A stretch of DNA of 14,777 bases from Comamonadaceae bacterium. GTDB lineage: Bacteria; Pseudomonadota; Gammaproteobacteria; Burkholderiales; Burkholderiaceae_C. Location of the stretch: the NCBI GenBank assembly GCA_947461325.1, contig CANHLD010000028.1:1-14777 (forward strand), read 5' to 3'. The notes beneath the pieces are model-generated. The model made no database searches. It saw only the letters and a program-made list of their open reading frames with translations, and was not told the origin of the DNA. The position numbers were made by a program, and so were the translations under genes. Shown piece by piece: positions 1-7,048 of this stretch (position 1 is its first letter; each line of letters starts with the position of its first letter).

Positions 1-303
1 GAAACACTGGCCGAAGGTGCAGCACGCGAAACTGACGAAGAGGCTGGAGCTCTGATTGAAATGCACGATTTGTTCACTCTGATTGATGTGCCGCGTGTCG
101 GGCAAGTGCATTTCTTTTTTCGCGCCTCATTGCAAAGCCCGGTGTTCAATCCAGGCCATGAGACTCAAGAAGCGCGTTTGTTTACAGAAGCCGACATCCC
201 CTGGGACGATTTGGCATTTCGCACAGTCAAGGAAACATTGCGTTGCTATTTTGCGGACCGCGCCAAGGGTGACTTTGAATTGCATACCTTAAGCATCCAC
301 TGA
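1..303 (+). CDS. NUDIX hydrolase, 3' part only (5' end outside window)
   Basis: The window opens inside the coding region. Reading frame 1 gives 100 residues ending at TGA 301-303. The first 17 residues hold most of a Nudix box: E1, seven residues, then RETDEEAGA, matching E-x7-R-E-U-x-E-E-x-G-U. These Glu residues bind the divalent metal that cleaves nucleoside-diphosphate-X substrates. The tail has the ETQEARLF...DIPWDDLAF pattern that I associate with small bacterial NUDIX proteins of the ADP-ribose-pyrophosphatase type, which often carry an N-terminal zinc ribbon. The substrate cannot be told from this piece, and the missing N-terminus may hold the ribbon. It converges on the acyl-CoA dehydrogenase gene with 8 bases between stops and no terminator. 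Confidence 0.88.
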   Translation, partial: ETLAEGAARETDEEAGALIEMHDLFTLIDVPRVGQVHFFFRASLQSPVFNPGHETQEARLFTEADIPWDDLAFRTVKETLRCYFADRAKGDFELHTLSIH

Positions 304-311
304 CCTGCTGC

Positions 312-1475
312 TTATTTGAGTCCTAGGCCCATGCTGCGGGTAATCACTTCTTTCATAATTTCATTGGTGCCGCCGTAGATGCGTTGCACCCGCGCATCCG
401 CGTAAGCGCGAGTGATCGGGTATTCCCACATGTAACCGCTGCCGCCATGCAATTGAACGCATTCGTCCATGACTTTGCACTGCAAATCGGTGGTCCAGTA
501 TTTCGCCATGCTGGCCGTGGCTGTATCGAGTTTGTCTTGCAGCAACAACTCTGTGCATTTGTCGACAAAGACGCGGGCAACCTGCACTTCGGTTTGCATT
601 TCAGCCAGCTTGAAACGGGTGTTTTGAAACCCTGCCACAGGTTGCCCAAACACTTGTCGCTGCTTCACAAAATCCAAGGTCCAGCCAATAGCTGCTTGCG
701 AAGCCGCAACAGCGCCAATGGCAATTTGCAAACGCTCCCACGGCAATTGCTCCATCAAGCCAATGAAACCCTTGTTCAAAAAATCAGGGCCACCAAGCAA
801 ACTGTCAGCAGGCAATCGCACATTGTCAAAAAACAACTCGCATGTGTCTTGCGCTTTCAAGCCCAGTTTGTGCAGCGGTTTGCCTTTGGTGAAACCAGGC
901 GTTCCCGCTTCGAGCAGAAAAAGACTGGTTCCTTTGGCGCCTGCCGCCGGGTTGGTTTTGGCCACCACAATCACCAAATCCGAATGCCAACCGTTGGTGA
1001 TGTAGGTTTTGCTGCCATTGAGCAAATAACTGCCATCGGTTTGCAAGCTGGCCGTCGTTTTGATGCCTTGCAAATCGCTGCCCGCTGAAGGTTCTGTCAT
1101 GGCAATAGCACCCACCATCTCACCGCTTGATAAGCGCGGCAGATAGTTTTTCTTTTGCGCGTCAGTTCCATAGTGCAATAAATAGGGCGACACAATTTCC
1201 GAATGCAGACCAAAACCGATGCCGCTGAAACCGGCGGCGCTGAGTTCTTCAATTTGAATCACTGAAAATAATTTGTCTGCATCTGCACCGCCATACTCTG
1301 AGGGCATGCTCATGTTGAGAAAACCGAGTTCGCCTGCTTTGCGCCACACCTTTTTGTCTACAAAACCTTGGTGCTCCCATGCCGCATGAAACGGGGCGAT
1401 TTCAAGGTTCATGAAACGGCGAAAACTGTCGCGGAAAGATTCATGCTCAGGGCTGAAAAGTGTGCGTTCAATCAT
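312..1475 (-). CDS. Acyl-CoA dehydrogenase (LCAD/IVD-type active site)
   Basis: This 387-residue flavoprotein has the usual length and full domain order of the acyl-CoA dehydrogenase family: helical N-domain, beta-barrel middle and helical C-domain. It oxidises an acyl-CoA to the trans-2-enoyl-CoA and passes electrons to ETF. Visible marks are AMTEPSAGSDL (126-135), the barrel motif YITNGWHSD, KQRQVFGQPVAGFQ (271-284) and the C-terminal QLHGGSGYMWEYP and IYGGTNEIM. The position that holds the catalytic Glu of medium- and short-chain enzymes (YEGT) is Gly here. The base is more likely E247 in LPWERL, as in long-chain and isovaleryl-CoA dehydrogenases. Substrate remains open: long-chain or branched acyl-CoA. 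The ATG at 1475 is preceded by a GAGAGA-type ribosome site. It diverges from the lactate permease gene across 81 bases. Confidence 0.93.
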   Translation of the reverse strand: MIERTLFSPEHESFRDSFRRFMNLEIAPFHAAWEHQGFVDKKVWRKAGELGFLNMSMPSEYGGADADKLFSVIQIEELSAAGFSGIGFGLHSEIVSPYLLHYGTDAQKKNYLPRLSSGEMVGAIAMTEPSAGSDLQGIKTTASLQTDGSYLLNGSKTYITNGWHSDLVIVVAKTNPAAGAKGTSLFLLEAGTPGFTKGKPLHKLGLKAQDTCELFFDNVRLPADSLLGGPDFLNKGFIGLMEQLPWERLQIAIGAVAASQAAIGWTLDFVKQRQVFGQPVAGFQNTRFKLAEMQTEVQVARVFVDKCTELLLQDKLDTATASMAKYWTTDLQCKVMDECVQLHGGSGYMWEYPITRAYADARVQRIYGGTNEIMKEVITRSMGLGLK

Positions 1476-1523
1476 TTGTCTCTCATTTCATTTGCCATGG
1501 GAAAACCCTGTGACAGATCTTCC

Positions 1524-1529
1524 TATAAT
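1524..1529 (+). promoter_or_regulatory. Candidate -10 box for lactate permease
   Basis: A perfect TATAAT lies 27 bases before the permease ATG. With initiation about 7 bases downstream, the leader would be roughly 20 bases and would include the ribosome site TTGGAG at 1545-1550. The hexamer at the expected -35 position (around 1501-1506) does not resemble TTGACA, so an activator may be needed. This is inferred from consensus only. Confidence 0.45.
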
Positions 1530-1556
1530 TTTCTTTTTTAAGTCTTGGAGTTTGCA

Positions 1557-3218
1557 ATGACCTGGCAACAAATATACGACCCCATGGGCAACATGGTTTT
1601 TTCAACTTTTTTAGCTGCCATTCCAGTCGTCGTCATGTTGGCAGGGTTGGGCTTCTTTCATTTGAAAGCCCATATCGCTGCAGGTGCAGGCTTGGTCGCC
1701 GCATTGGCCATTGCGATTGTGGTTTACGGAATGCCAAGCGAAATGGCGGCCAATGCTGCCCTGTATGGCGGGTTAACCGGTTTATTGCCCATTGGCTGGA
1801 TTGTGCTCAACATCATCTTTCTGCACCAACTCACGGAGCAAAACGGCAGTTTCAAGGTGTTACAAGATTCCATTGCTGGCATCACGGAAGATCGACGCTT
1901 GCAATTGCTGCTGATTGCCTTTGCGTTTGGCGCATTCTTTGAAGGTGCAGCAGGTTTTGGTACACCTGTGGCGGTGACCGCGGCCATTCTGATTGGCTTG
2001 GGCTTTTCACCATTGGCAGCGTCTGGTTTGTCCTTGATTGCCAACACCGCACCAGTGGCGTTTGGTGCTTTGGGTACTCCCATCATCACCTTGGCTAAAG
2101 TGCATGGCTATGACGCCATGCAAGTTTCCATGATGGTGGGTCGCCAGTTGCCATTCTTTTCATTGCTCGTGCCCTTCTGGTTGATCTGGGCCTTTGCTGG
2201 AAGACGCGCCATGTGGGAAATTTGGCCTGCTATTTTGGTCACCGGCTTGAGTTTTGCCGTCATGCAATTTTTGGTGTCTAACTTCATCGGCCCCGAGTTG
2301 GTGGACATCATCGCCGCCGTGGTCAGCATGGCCAGTTTGGTCACCTTCCTACGCTACTGGCAACCCAAAACCATCTGGACTTCTGTGTCTTTAAAAGGCC
2401 ACGAGACCACCGGCGGCGAAGCGCAAGCACCACGCGCCGTCACCGTGCATTCACGCGACGACATCATCCGCGCTTGGACTCCTTGGGCCATCCTCACCGT
2501 GTTCATCTTCATCTGGGGTTTGCCATCTGTGAAGGCCTATTTGAATGGCATCTTTGCACCGCAATTTCCCTTGGATGGTTTGCACAACCTGATTGAGAAA
2601 ATGCCGCCGGTTGTACCTACACCCAAAACCGAAAGTGCCATCTACACGCTGAATTTGTTGTCTTCCACCGGCACCGGCATATTGTTGTCCGCCATCGTTG
2701 GTGGTTTGGTGATGAAGTACAACCCGCTCCACATGATCCGTATTTTCTTCTCAACGATTTGGCTGGTTCGCTATTCACTTCTCACCATCGTTTTGATGCT
2801 GGCACTGGGTTACTTGACACGCTACTCTGGCACTGATACCACCCTCGGTTTGGCGTTTGCCAATACCGGCGTCTTCTATCCCTTCTTTGGTACCTTGATG
2901 GGTTGGTTAGGTGTGGCACTCACAGGCTCAGATACGGCATCGAATGTGTTGTTCGGCGGAATGCAAAAAGTGGCAGCCGAGCAATTGGGCCTGTCGCCCA
3001 ACCTGATGGGTGCGGCCAACAGCTCAGGCGGCGTCATGGGCAAGATGATTGATGCCCAGTCCATCGTGGTGGCGTCAACTGCCACGCGCTGGTTTAACCA
3101 TGAAGGCGACATCCTGCGCTATGTCTTCTTCCATTCCATTGCTTTGGCCTGTCTGGTGGGGATACTTGTGAGCTTGCAAGCCTATGTTTATCCATTCACT
3201 TTGATGGTTGTTCACTGA
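1557..3218 (+). CDS. lctP: L-lactate permease, LctP family
   Basis: This is a polytopic inner-membrane transporter of 553 residues, the normal size for the LctP/GlcA family, which takes up lactate and in some members glycolate, probably with protons. The chain is a series of hydrophobic helices. Family signatures are GAAGFGTPVAVTAA and NTAPVAFGALGTPI in the first half, and LTGSDTASNVLFGGMQ with NSSGGVMGKMIDAQS in the second. I choose ATG 1557. The upstream in-frame TTG at 1545 is part of the ribosome site TTGGAG, 6 bases before the ATG. No lactate dehydrogenase lies beside it, so lactate oxidation must be encoded elsewhere. It could prefer glycolate; sequence alone does not decide. A hairpin at 3232-3256 follows the stop. 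Confidence 0.93.
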   Translation: MTWQQIYDPMGNMVFSTFLAAIPVVVMLAGLGFFHLKAHIAAGAGLVAALAIAIVVYGMPSEMAANAALYGGLTGLLPIGWIVLNIIFLHQLTEQNGSFKVLQDSIAGITEDRRLQLLLIAFAFGAFFEGAAGFGTPVAVTAAILIGLGFSPLAASGLSLIANTAPVAFGALGTPIITLAKVHGYDAMQVSMMVGRQLPFFSLLVPFWLIWAFAGRRAMWEIWPAILVTGLSFAVMQFLVSNFIGPELVDIIAAVVSMASLVTFLRYWQPKTIWTSVSLKGHETTGGEAQAPRAVTVHSRDDIIRAWTPWAILTVFIFIWGLPSVKAYLNGIFAPQFPLDGLHNLIEKMPPVVPTPKTESAIYTLNLLSSTGTGILLSAIVGGLVMKYNPLHMIRIFFSTIWLVRYSLLTIVLMLALGYLTRYSGTDTTLGLAFANTGVFYPFFGTLMGWLGVALTGSDTASNVLFGGMQKVAAEQLGLSPNLMGAANSSGGVMGKMIDAQSIVVASTATRWFNHEGDILRYVFFHSIALACLVGILVSLQAYVYPFTLMVVH

Positions 3219-3231
3219 GCAAATAAGGTGT

Positions 3232-3256
3232 CGCAGCCGTCCTAACGACGGTTGCG
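3232..3256 (+). terminator. Hairpin after lctP, possible imperfect terminator
   Basis: CGCAGCCGTC and GACGGTTGCG form a 10-bp stem with one G-U pair around the 5-base loop CTAAC, 13 bases after the lctP stop. No T-run follows at once; TTTT appears only about 10 bases later. It may be a weak or Rho-assisted terminator, or an mRNA 3'-end stabiliser. It also overlaps an upstream TTG of the next reading frame, which argues against that start. Confidence 0.45.
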
Positions 3257-3329
3257 ATCGCTCAAGTTTTCATTGGCTGTGTCGACCATCAAGAGTGGCA
3301 ATTTGTCATTCATTTCATCAAGGTCGTCC

Positions 3330-4016
3330 ATGAAGATGTCAACAATTTCAACCCTGCTGCTACTACCGCTGATGCTGTTGCTCGGCTGTGTCAATCCGCG
3401 CCAGGCCGGCCTTGAAGCTGTGCCCTACCAAGTGGTCATGGGATCAAACAGCTACGGCTATCCGCAGTCTCAAATGCAATTGGTCAGCTCTGTTTTTGGC
3501 GAACGTTTTGAGGCCAGACACAGCCGTTTGAATTACCCCGAATGCATGTCTGGCTCATTGGATATTGTGGAGTTCTCTGGCTACCTTGACAGCAGTGCCC
3601 TGACTGGTTTGGGCAGCTTGCTGCAAAATTTGAAACCCTGTATTCGCAAAAACGGCATCCGCTTGGTCACCCCTGTCTATGTAAATTCCGCCCAAGGTGA
3701 ATTGATGCTTGGTATGCAACTCGGGCAGTGGTTCAAGTCACAAGCCCTTGAGTTGATTGTGACCGAAGGTCAACAATGTGAATCCGCTTGTGCTGTAGCC
3801 TTCTTAGGCGCGTCTTACAAACGTGTGCAAGCCAACGGACGGGTTGTGCTGCATTTCAACGGCGAACTGGGACGCGGTTTTGACTGCGCGCGATCAACGG
3901 ATATGATGCCACTGAAGAACTACCTGCTCTCTGTCAAAGGTAGCCCTTCAGGTCAAGCCTTGTATAACCAAGCCCTGACTTATTGCAGAAACGGAAAAGG
4001 TTGGAATCTGTCTTGA
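3330..4016 (+). CDS. ClpP/crotonase-fold-like lipoprotein (COG3904-like)
   Basis: From ATG 3330 (AAGG at 3320-3323 as ribosome site) the product is 228 residues. It begins with a lipoprotein signal, a basic start and Leu-rich core ending in the lipobox LLGC, with C20 as the lipidated residue. Residue 21 is not Asp, so outer-membrane sorting is likely. The mature part resembles periplasmic ClpP-like proteins. A SAQGELMLGMQLG stretch (120-132) sits where the oxyanion-loop and helix occur. CESACAVAFLG (150-160) carries a possible nucleophile S152. VVLHFNG holds a possible catalytic H175. Whether it is a protease is unknown; the dyad is assigned by motif position only. An in-frame TTG at 3252 would put 26 residues before the lipoprotein signal and is rejected. 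The next gene, a ParA-type ATPase, starts one base after this stop. Confidence 0.6.
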   Translation: MKMSTISTLLLLPLMLLLGCVNPRQAGLEAVPYQVVMGSNSYGYPQSQMQLVSSVFGERFEARHSRLNYPECMSGSLDIVEFSGYLDSSALTGLGSLLQNLKPCIRKNGIRLVTPVYVNSAQGELMLGMQLGQWFKSQALELIVTEGQQCESACAVAFLGASYKRVQANGRVVLHFNGELGRGFDCARSTDMMPLKNYLLSVKGSPSGQALYNQALTYCRNGKGWNLS

Positions 4017-4017
4017 T

Positions 4018-4641
4018 ATGCCAGTGATAGTGATAGCTAACCCCAAAGGGGGGTCAGGAAAATCCACCCTGTCCACTAACGTGGCGGGGTTTTTTGCGTC
4101 ACGTGGACATTCTGTGATGCTGGGTGATGCAGATGTACAGCAATCATCTAGGCTTTGGCTTGATTTGCGCCCTGCTGAAACCAACCGCATATCTACATGG
4201 GAATTGCAAGCAGATCTGGTATTGACAGCAAAACCGCCTAGAGGCACAACACATGTGGTGATTGACACACCCGGCGGCCTAGGCGGCTGGCGTTTCAAAG
4301 AAGTCGTCACTCGCGCAGACAAATTGCTCATTCCCATCATGCCCAGTATTTTTGATATGTACGCCTCTCAAGCGTTCATTACTCAGGTACGTGAAATCAC
4401 CAAAGCCAGCAAAACTAAACTCGGCATCATCGGCATGCGAGTTGATGAAAGAACCATCGCTGCCAACAAGTTACGTGAGTTCATGGCCGGGCTTGATGTG
4501 CCTATCGTCGGCTACTTACGCGATACCCAATATTACTTGCATTTGGCTGCACACGGCCTGAGTTTGTTCGATATCACGCCAAGCAAGGTGGAGAAAGATT
4601 TACAGCAGTGGAAAGTCATTTGCGACTGGCTCGAGAGCTGA
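4018..4641 (+). CDS. ParA/MinD-superfamily ATPase
   Basis: A 207-residue cytoplasmic P-loop ATPase with the deviant Walker A motif KGGSGKST (10-17), including the signature Lys K10 that contacts ATP across the dimer. DADVQQSS (37-44) is the switch I region, and HVVIDTPGG (79-87) is the Walker B region. It is short for a plasmid ParA and lacks an N-terminal HTH, like orphan ParA proteins that position protein clusters or chromosomes. No parB gene or parS-like repeat accompanies it. It starts one base after the lipoprotein stop (TGATATG), so the two are probably translationally coupled. Its TGA (4639-4641) abuts the opposing hydrolase stop in the palindrome TGATCA. The cargo is unknown. The family assignment is secure, the role is not. 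Confidence 0.88.
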   Translation: MPVIVIANPKGGSGKSTLSTNVAGFFASRGHSVMLGDADVQQSSRLWLDLRPAETNRISTWELQADLVLTAKPPRGTTHVVIDTPGGLGGWRFKEVVTRADKLLIPIMPSIFDMYASQAFITQVREITKASKTKLGIIGMRVDERTIAANKLREFMAGLDVPIVGYLRDTQYYLHLAAHGLSLFDITPSKVEKDLQQWKVICDWLES

Positions 4642-5523
4642 TCACTTGATAAATTGCAAAATGGCTTGAGCCACTTTCTCGGGTGCTTCGCGCTGAGGGA
4701 AATGACCTACCCCTGCAAGCAACTGTCTTTCATACCTGCCTTTGAAAAACCGCTCTTTTTTGGCGGATGTAGCTGGCAAACTGACGCCGTCTTGCTCTCC
4801 GTGCAACATCAATGTCGGCACATCCAACACCGGCGCAGGAATCAATTTTTTTTCATCCGCATCATAAAAAGGATCGGATGGCGCATGACCCCAACGATGC
4901 TGGTAAGAATGCAATGTCACTTCCGCCCAGTCTGAAGTGTTGAAAGCCATGGCAGTTTGCTCAAATTCATCCGGTAAATACCAGCCCGCTGGCGCCCAGG
5001 TATCCCACATGCGTTGTGCAAACGCTTTGCCGTTTTCTCTGACGGTACGCTTTCCGCGTTCAGTCGCCATGAACCAGTGGTACCAGTAAAGTTGGGTTTG
5101 TTCCATGCTCAAAGCCTGAGACGGGTCGTTGGTGCCGTAACCGACGGAGATCATCACCATGTGACTGGCTATACCAGGTTGCAAACCGCAGGCATTGGCC
5201 ACTGCACGTGCGCCCCAGTCATGACCCACCAAAACAGGCTTATCCAACTTCAAGGCATGGACAAAGTCCACCATGTCTCGGCCCAGCGCGGTCAATTGAC
5301 CGGTTCTTGGCGTGGATTCAGACAAAAAAGTAGTGGGCAAAAAACCCCGAAGAGCAGGGGCTATCACTCTGTAACCGGCCTGCACTAAATGGGGCACGAC
5401 ATGATGCCAACAGCGAATGCTGTCTGGCCAACCGTGGGTCAACACAACACAGCGCTGGGCATCCGGATTCCATTCTCGATAACCGATACGCAACCAATTG
5501 GTTTCGACAAAGTTCATTTGCAT
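4642..5523 (-). CDS. Alpha/beta hydrolase, epoxide-hydrolase-like
   Basis: The 293-residue product from ATG 5523 shows a full alpha/beta-hydrolase set: oxyanion-hole motif HGWPDS (30-35), nucleophile elbow GHDWG with D102, acid D245 in HGEQD, and H274 in GVGHF. An Asp nucleophile flanked by HGWP and GHDWG fits epoxide hydrolases and related dehalogenases rather than esterases. Cap-domain tyrosines (Y146 or Y148, and Y207) could activate an epoxide, but this is not certain. No signal peptide is seen, so it is probably cytoplasmic. A longer reading from a TTG at 5610 overlaps the previous gene and adds 29 residues outside the fold, so I reject it. GAGG lies inside the end of the upstream gene, 8 bases away, which suggests co-transcription and coupling. 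Confidence 0.85.
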   Translation of the reverse strand: MQMNFVETNWLRIGYREWNPDAQRCVVLTHGWPDSIRCWHHVVPHLVQAGYRVIAPALRGFLPTTFLSESTPRTGQLTALGRDMVDFVHALKLDKPVLVGHDWGARAVANACGLQPGIASHMVMISVGYGTNDPSQALSMEQTQLYWYHWFMATERGKRTVRENGKAFAQRMWDTWAPAGWYLPDEFEQTAMAFNTSDWAEVTLHSYQHRWGHAPSDPFYDADEKKLIPAPVLDVPTLMLHGEQDGVSLPATSAKKERFFKGRYERQLLAGVGHFPQREAPEKVAQAILQFIK

Positions 5524-5531
5524 TTTTTTGT

Positions 5532-5930
5532 TTACCTCAGCAAGGGGCCGCGCAGGCAGGCAATGAGTTGTATGTTTTTCAAAACTGTTCCATACTTTGT
5601 TTTGTCCCAAAGTGACGGCTTTGTCATGTTGATGAGTTTGGCACCGGTTTGCATTTGTCCTTCGTAACCATAGACAGCCAAATACCTGTAGCGGTCACGA
5701 TCGCAATCAAACTCAATCCATTTAGCAACGGACAAAACATCTTGTGCCGTTGGATGGCCAAAATTTGTCAGCATCCAAATAGTTGAATTTCGGTTTTTAT
5801 TTTGAATCAGCGTTGACCGGTCAAGCAGCACGGTATCCCCGTCTGCACCAGACAAATAAGACCATTCAGCTTTGGCCAGAACCGGCAGGCAAAGCCCTGC
5901 AAGCAACACAGCATGAGTCAAGAAACGCAT
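5532..5930 (-). CDS. Secreted surface-adhesin-E-like protein (copy 1)
   Basis: The 132-residue product from ATG 5930 begins with a Sec signal (MRFLTHAVLLAGLCL..., cut probably after VLAKA before EW). The mature part follows the surface-adhesin protein E-like pattern: WSYL, a hydrophobic strand ending in LLDRSTL, then TIWML, an EFDCDRD motif and a second Cys near the C-terminus (ACLRG) that could form a disulfide. A paralogue lies at 11191-11568. The name derives from a Haemophilus adhesin; most members are uncharacterised and adhesion is not shown. An upstream in-frame TTG at 5969 overlaps the peroxidase stop as TTGA and would add 13 residues before the signal. I prefer ATG 5930, although its ribosome site is weak. 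It sits between a peroxidase and a hydrolase in a minus-strand run. Confidence 0.7.
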   Translation of the reverse strand: MRFLTHAVLLAGLCLPVLAKAEWSYLSGADGDTVLLDRSTLIQNKNRNSTIWMLTNFGHPTAQDVLSVAKWIEFDCDRDRYRYLAVYGYEGQMQTGAKLINMTKPSLWDKTKYGTVLKNIQLIACLRGPLLR

Positions 5931-5965
5931 CTGCGTGAATCGACAGATGAAACTGCTGCTTGAGA

Positions 5966-7039
5966 TCAATGTGGAGCTACGGGCAAACGCGGCACTTTGG
6001 CAAAGTCTGCTGGAATGTCTCCAGTCAAAGACTCCAAGAAACTGACAATCTGCATCACGTCTTCATCTGACAACTGCTTGCCTAACTGCAGTTGCGCCAT
6101 CACACGCACAGCTTGCGGCAAAGTGTCCACTGATCCGTCATGAAAATAAGGCGGGGTCATAGCCACATTGCGCAACTGAGGTACTTTGAACATGAAAGCA
6201 TCAGCCTCATTTTTGGTGTCGTGAAAACGCCCTTTGTCGTAGCCGCCCAAAGCATCTTTGGGTGTACTGCCAGTGACCTTCCAATAATCTTGTGTGATAC
6301 CAAATTTTTGGTAAGACTGGCCACCTACCGTCGCACCGTTATGGCAACCAGAACATCCTGTGTTGATGAATTTCTCCAAACCCAATTTGGCGTTTTTGGA
6401 CAAGGCTTGCGCATCGCCTTTCAAGAATTTATCAAAGGGTGAAGGCGTTAGCAATGTGCGCTCAAAAGCACCTATGGCCTTGCTCCAATTTTCTACGCTC
6501 ACAGGCTTTTCATCAGCGGGATACGCTGCCTTAAACAAAGGCAAATAACCGAGCTTAGTCAGCTTGGTTTCAACTTGCTCGTTGGATGTGTTGCCGTAAG
6601 CCAAGGGGCTGAGTAATGACTTGAATGCCTGCTCTTCCACAGTTGCCCGGTTTCCGCCATAGTGTTGCGCCATCAACAATGAAGTGTTGAAAACCGTGGG
6701 TGCATTTCTAGGCAGCACTTTGCCGTGGATGCCTACGGATAAAGCAAGAGAATCACCGCCGTAAAAAGCAGGGTTGTGACATGTTGCACAACCGAGTCTG
6801 CCATCAGAGGACACACGGGTTTCAAAAAACAAAGCTTTGCCGAGTGCAACTCGGTTTGGCGTGAGGTCGGTGTTTTCTAGCGCGGAACTTGCAGGCAATG
6901 GTTTGAACAAGGTGTTGGCTTTGTCGATCAAGACCTTGTCATTGTTATCAGACAACGCGGTCAGCGGTACAGACAAAGCAAACAAGGTGGACAGAGACAC
7001 CGCAGAGACACCAGCCAGCCAAAGTTTTGAATTTTTCAT
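5966..7039 (-). CDS. Di-haem cytochrome c peroxidase (CcpA/MauG family)
   Basis: This 357-residue exported enzyme reduces hydrogen peroxide in the periplasm with electrons from small cytochromes c. An N-terminal signal (MKNSKLWLAG to about residue 30) is followed by two c-type haem sites, CATCH (84-88) and CSGCH (229-233), as expected for the peroxidatic and electron-transferring domains. Other family marks are GKALFFETRVSSDG, RNAPTVFN and the late TPPYFHDGS (295-303). The length is typical. MauG-type protein oxidation cannot be excluded by eye. Its ribosome site AAGGTG (7045-7050) overlaps the stop codon of fhs, with 9 bases between the two genes, so they are very likely co-transcribed. Confidence 0.93.
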   Translation of the reverse strand: MKNSKLWLAGVSAVSLSTLFALSVPLTALSDNNDKVLIDKANTLFKPLPASSALENTDLTPNRVALGKALFFETRVSSDGRLGCATCHNPAFYGGDSLALSVGIHGKVLPRNAPTVFNTSLLMAQHYGGNRATVEEQAFKSLLSPLAYGNTSNEQVETKLTKLGYLPLFKAAYPADEKPVSVENWSKAIGAFERTLLTPSPFDKFLKGDAQALSKNAKLGLEKFINTGCSGCHNGATVGGQSYQKFGITQDYWKVTGSTPKDALGGYDKGRFHDTKNEADAFMFKVPQLRNVAMTPPYFHDGSVDTLPQAVRVMAQLQLGKQLSDEDVMQIVSFLESLTGDIPADFAKVPRLPVAPH

Positions 7040-7048
7040 GTGTACACC

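Noticed and set aside
384..1088. A 234-codon plus-strand open frame opposite the acyl-CoA dehydrogenase gene
   Set aside because: It lies wholly inside a well-supported gene on the other strand, has no family motifs and reads as an antisense shadow.
2451..2732. Minus-strand open frames inside the lactate permease gene, of which this is one
   Set aside because: They are opposite a complete transporter gene, lack recognisable domains and have no plausible start context.
3252..3329. N-terminal extension of the lipoprotein from TTG 3252
   Set aside because: The TTG is inside the hairpin after lctP and the extension would precede a clear lipoprotein signal; ATG 3330 has a ribosome site.
5524..5610. 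TTG-started extension of the alpha/beta hydrolase
   Set aside because: It overlaps the 3' end of the adhesin-E-like gene and adds residues outside the hydrolase fold; ATG 5523 fits the family length.
5931..5969. TTG start of the first adhesin-E-like gene overlapping the peroxidase stop as TTGA
   Set aside because: Translational coupling is possible, but the 13 extra residues would sit ahead of a normal signal peptide and no ribosome site precedes the TTG.
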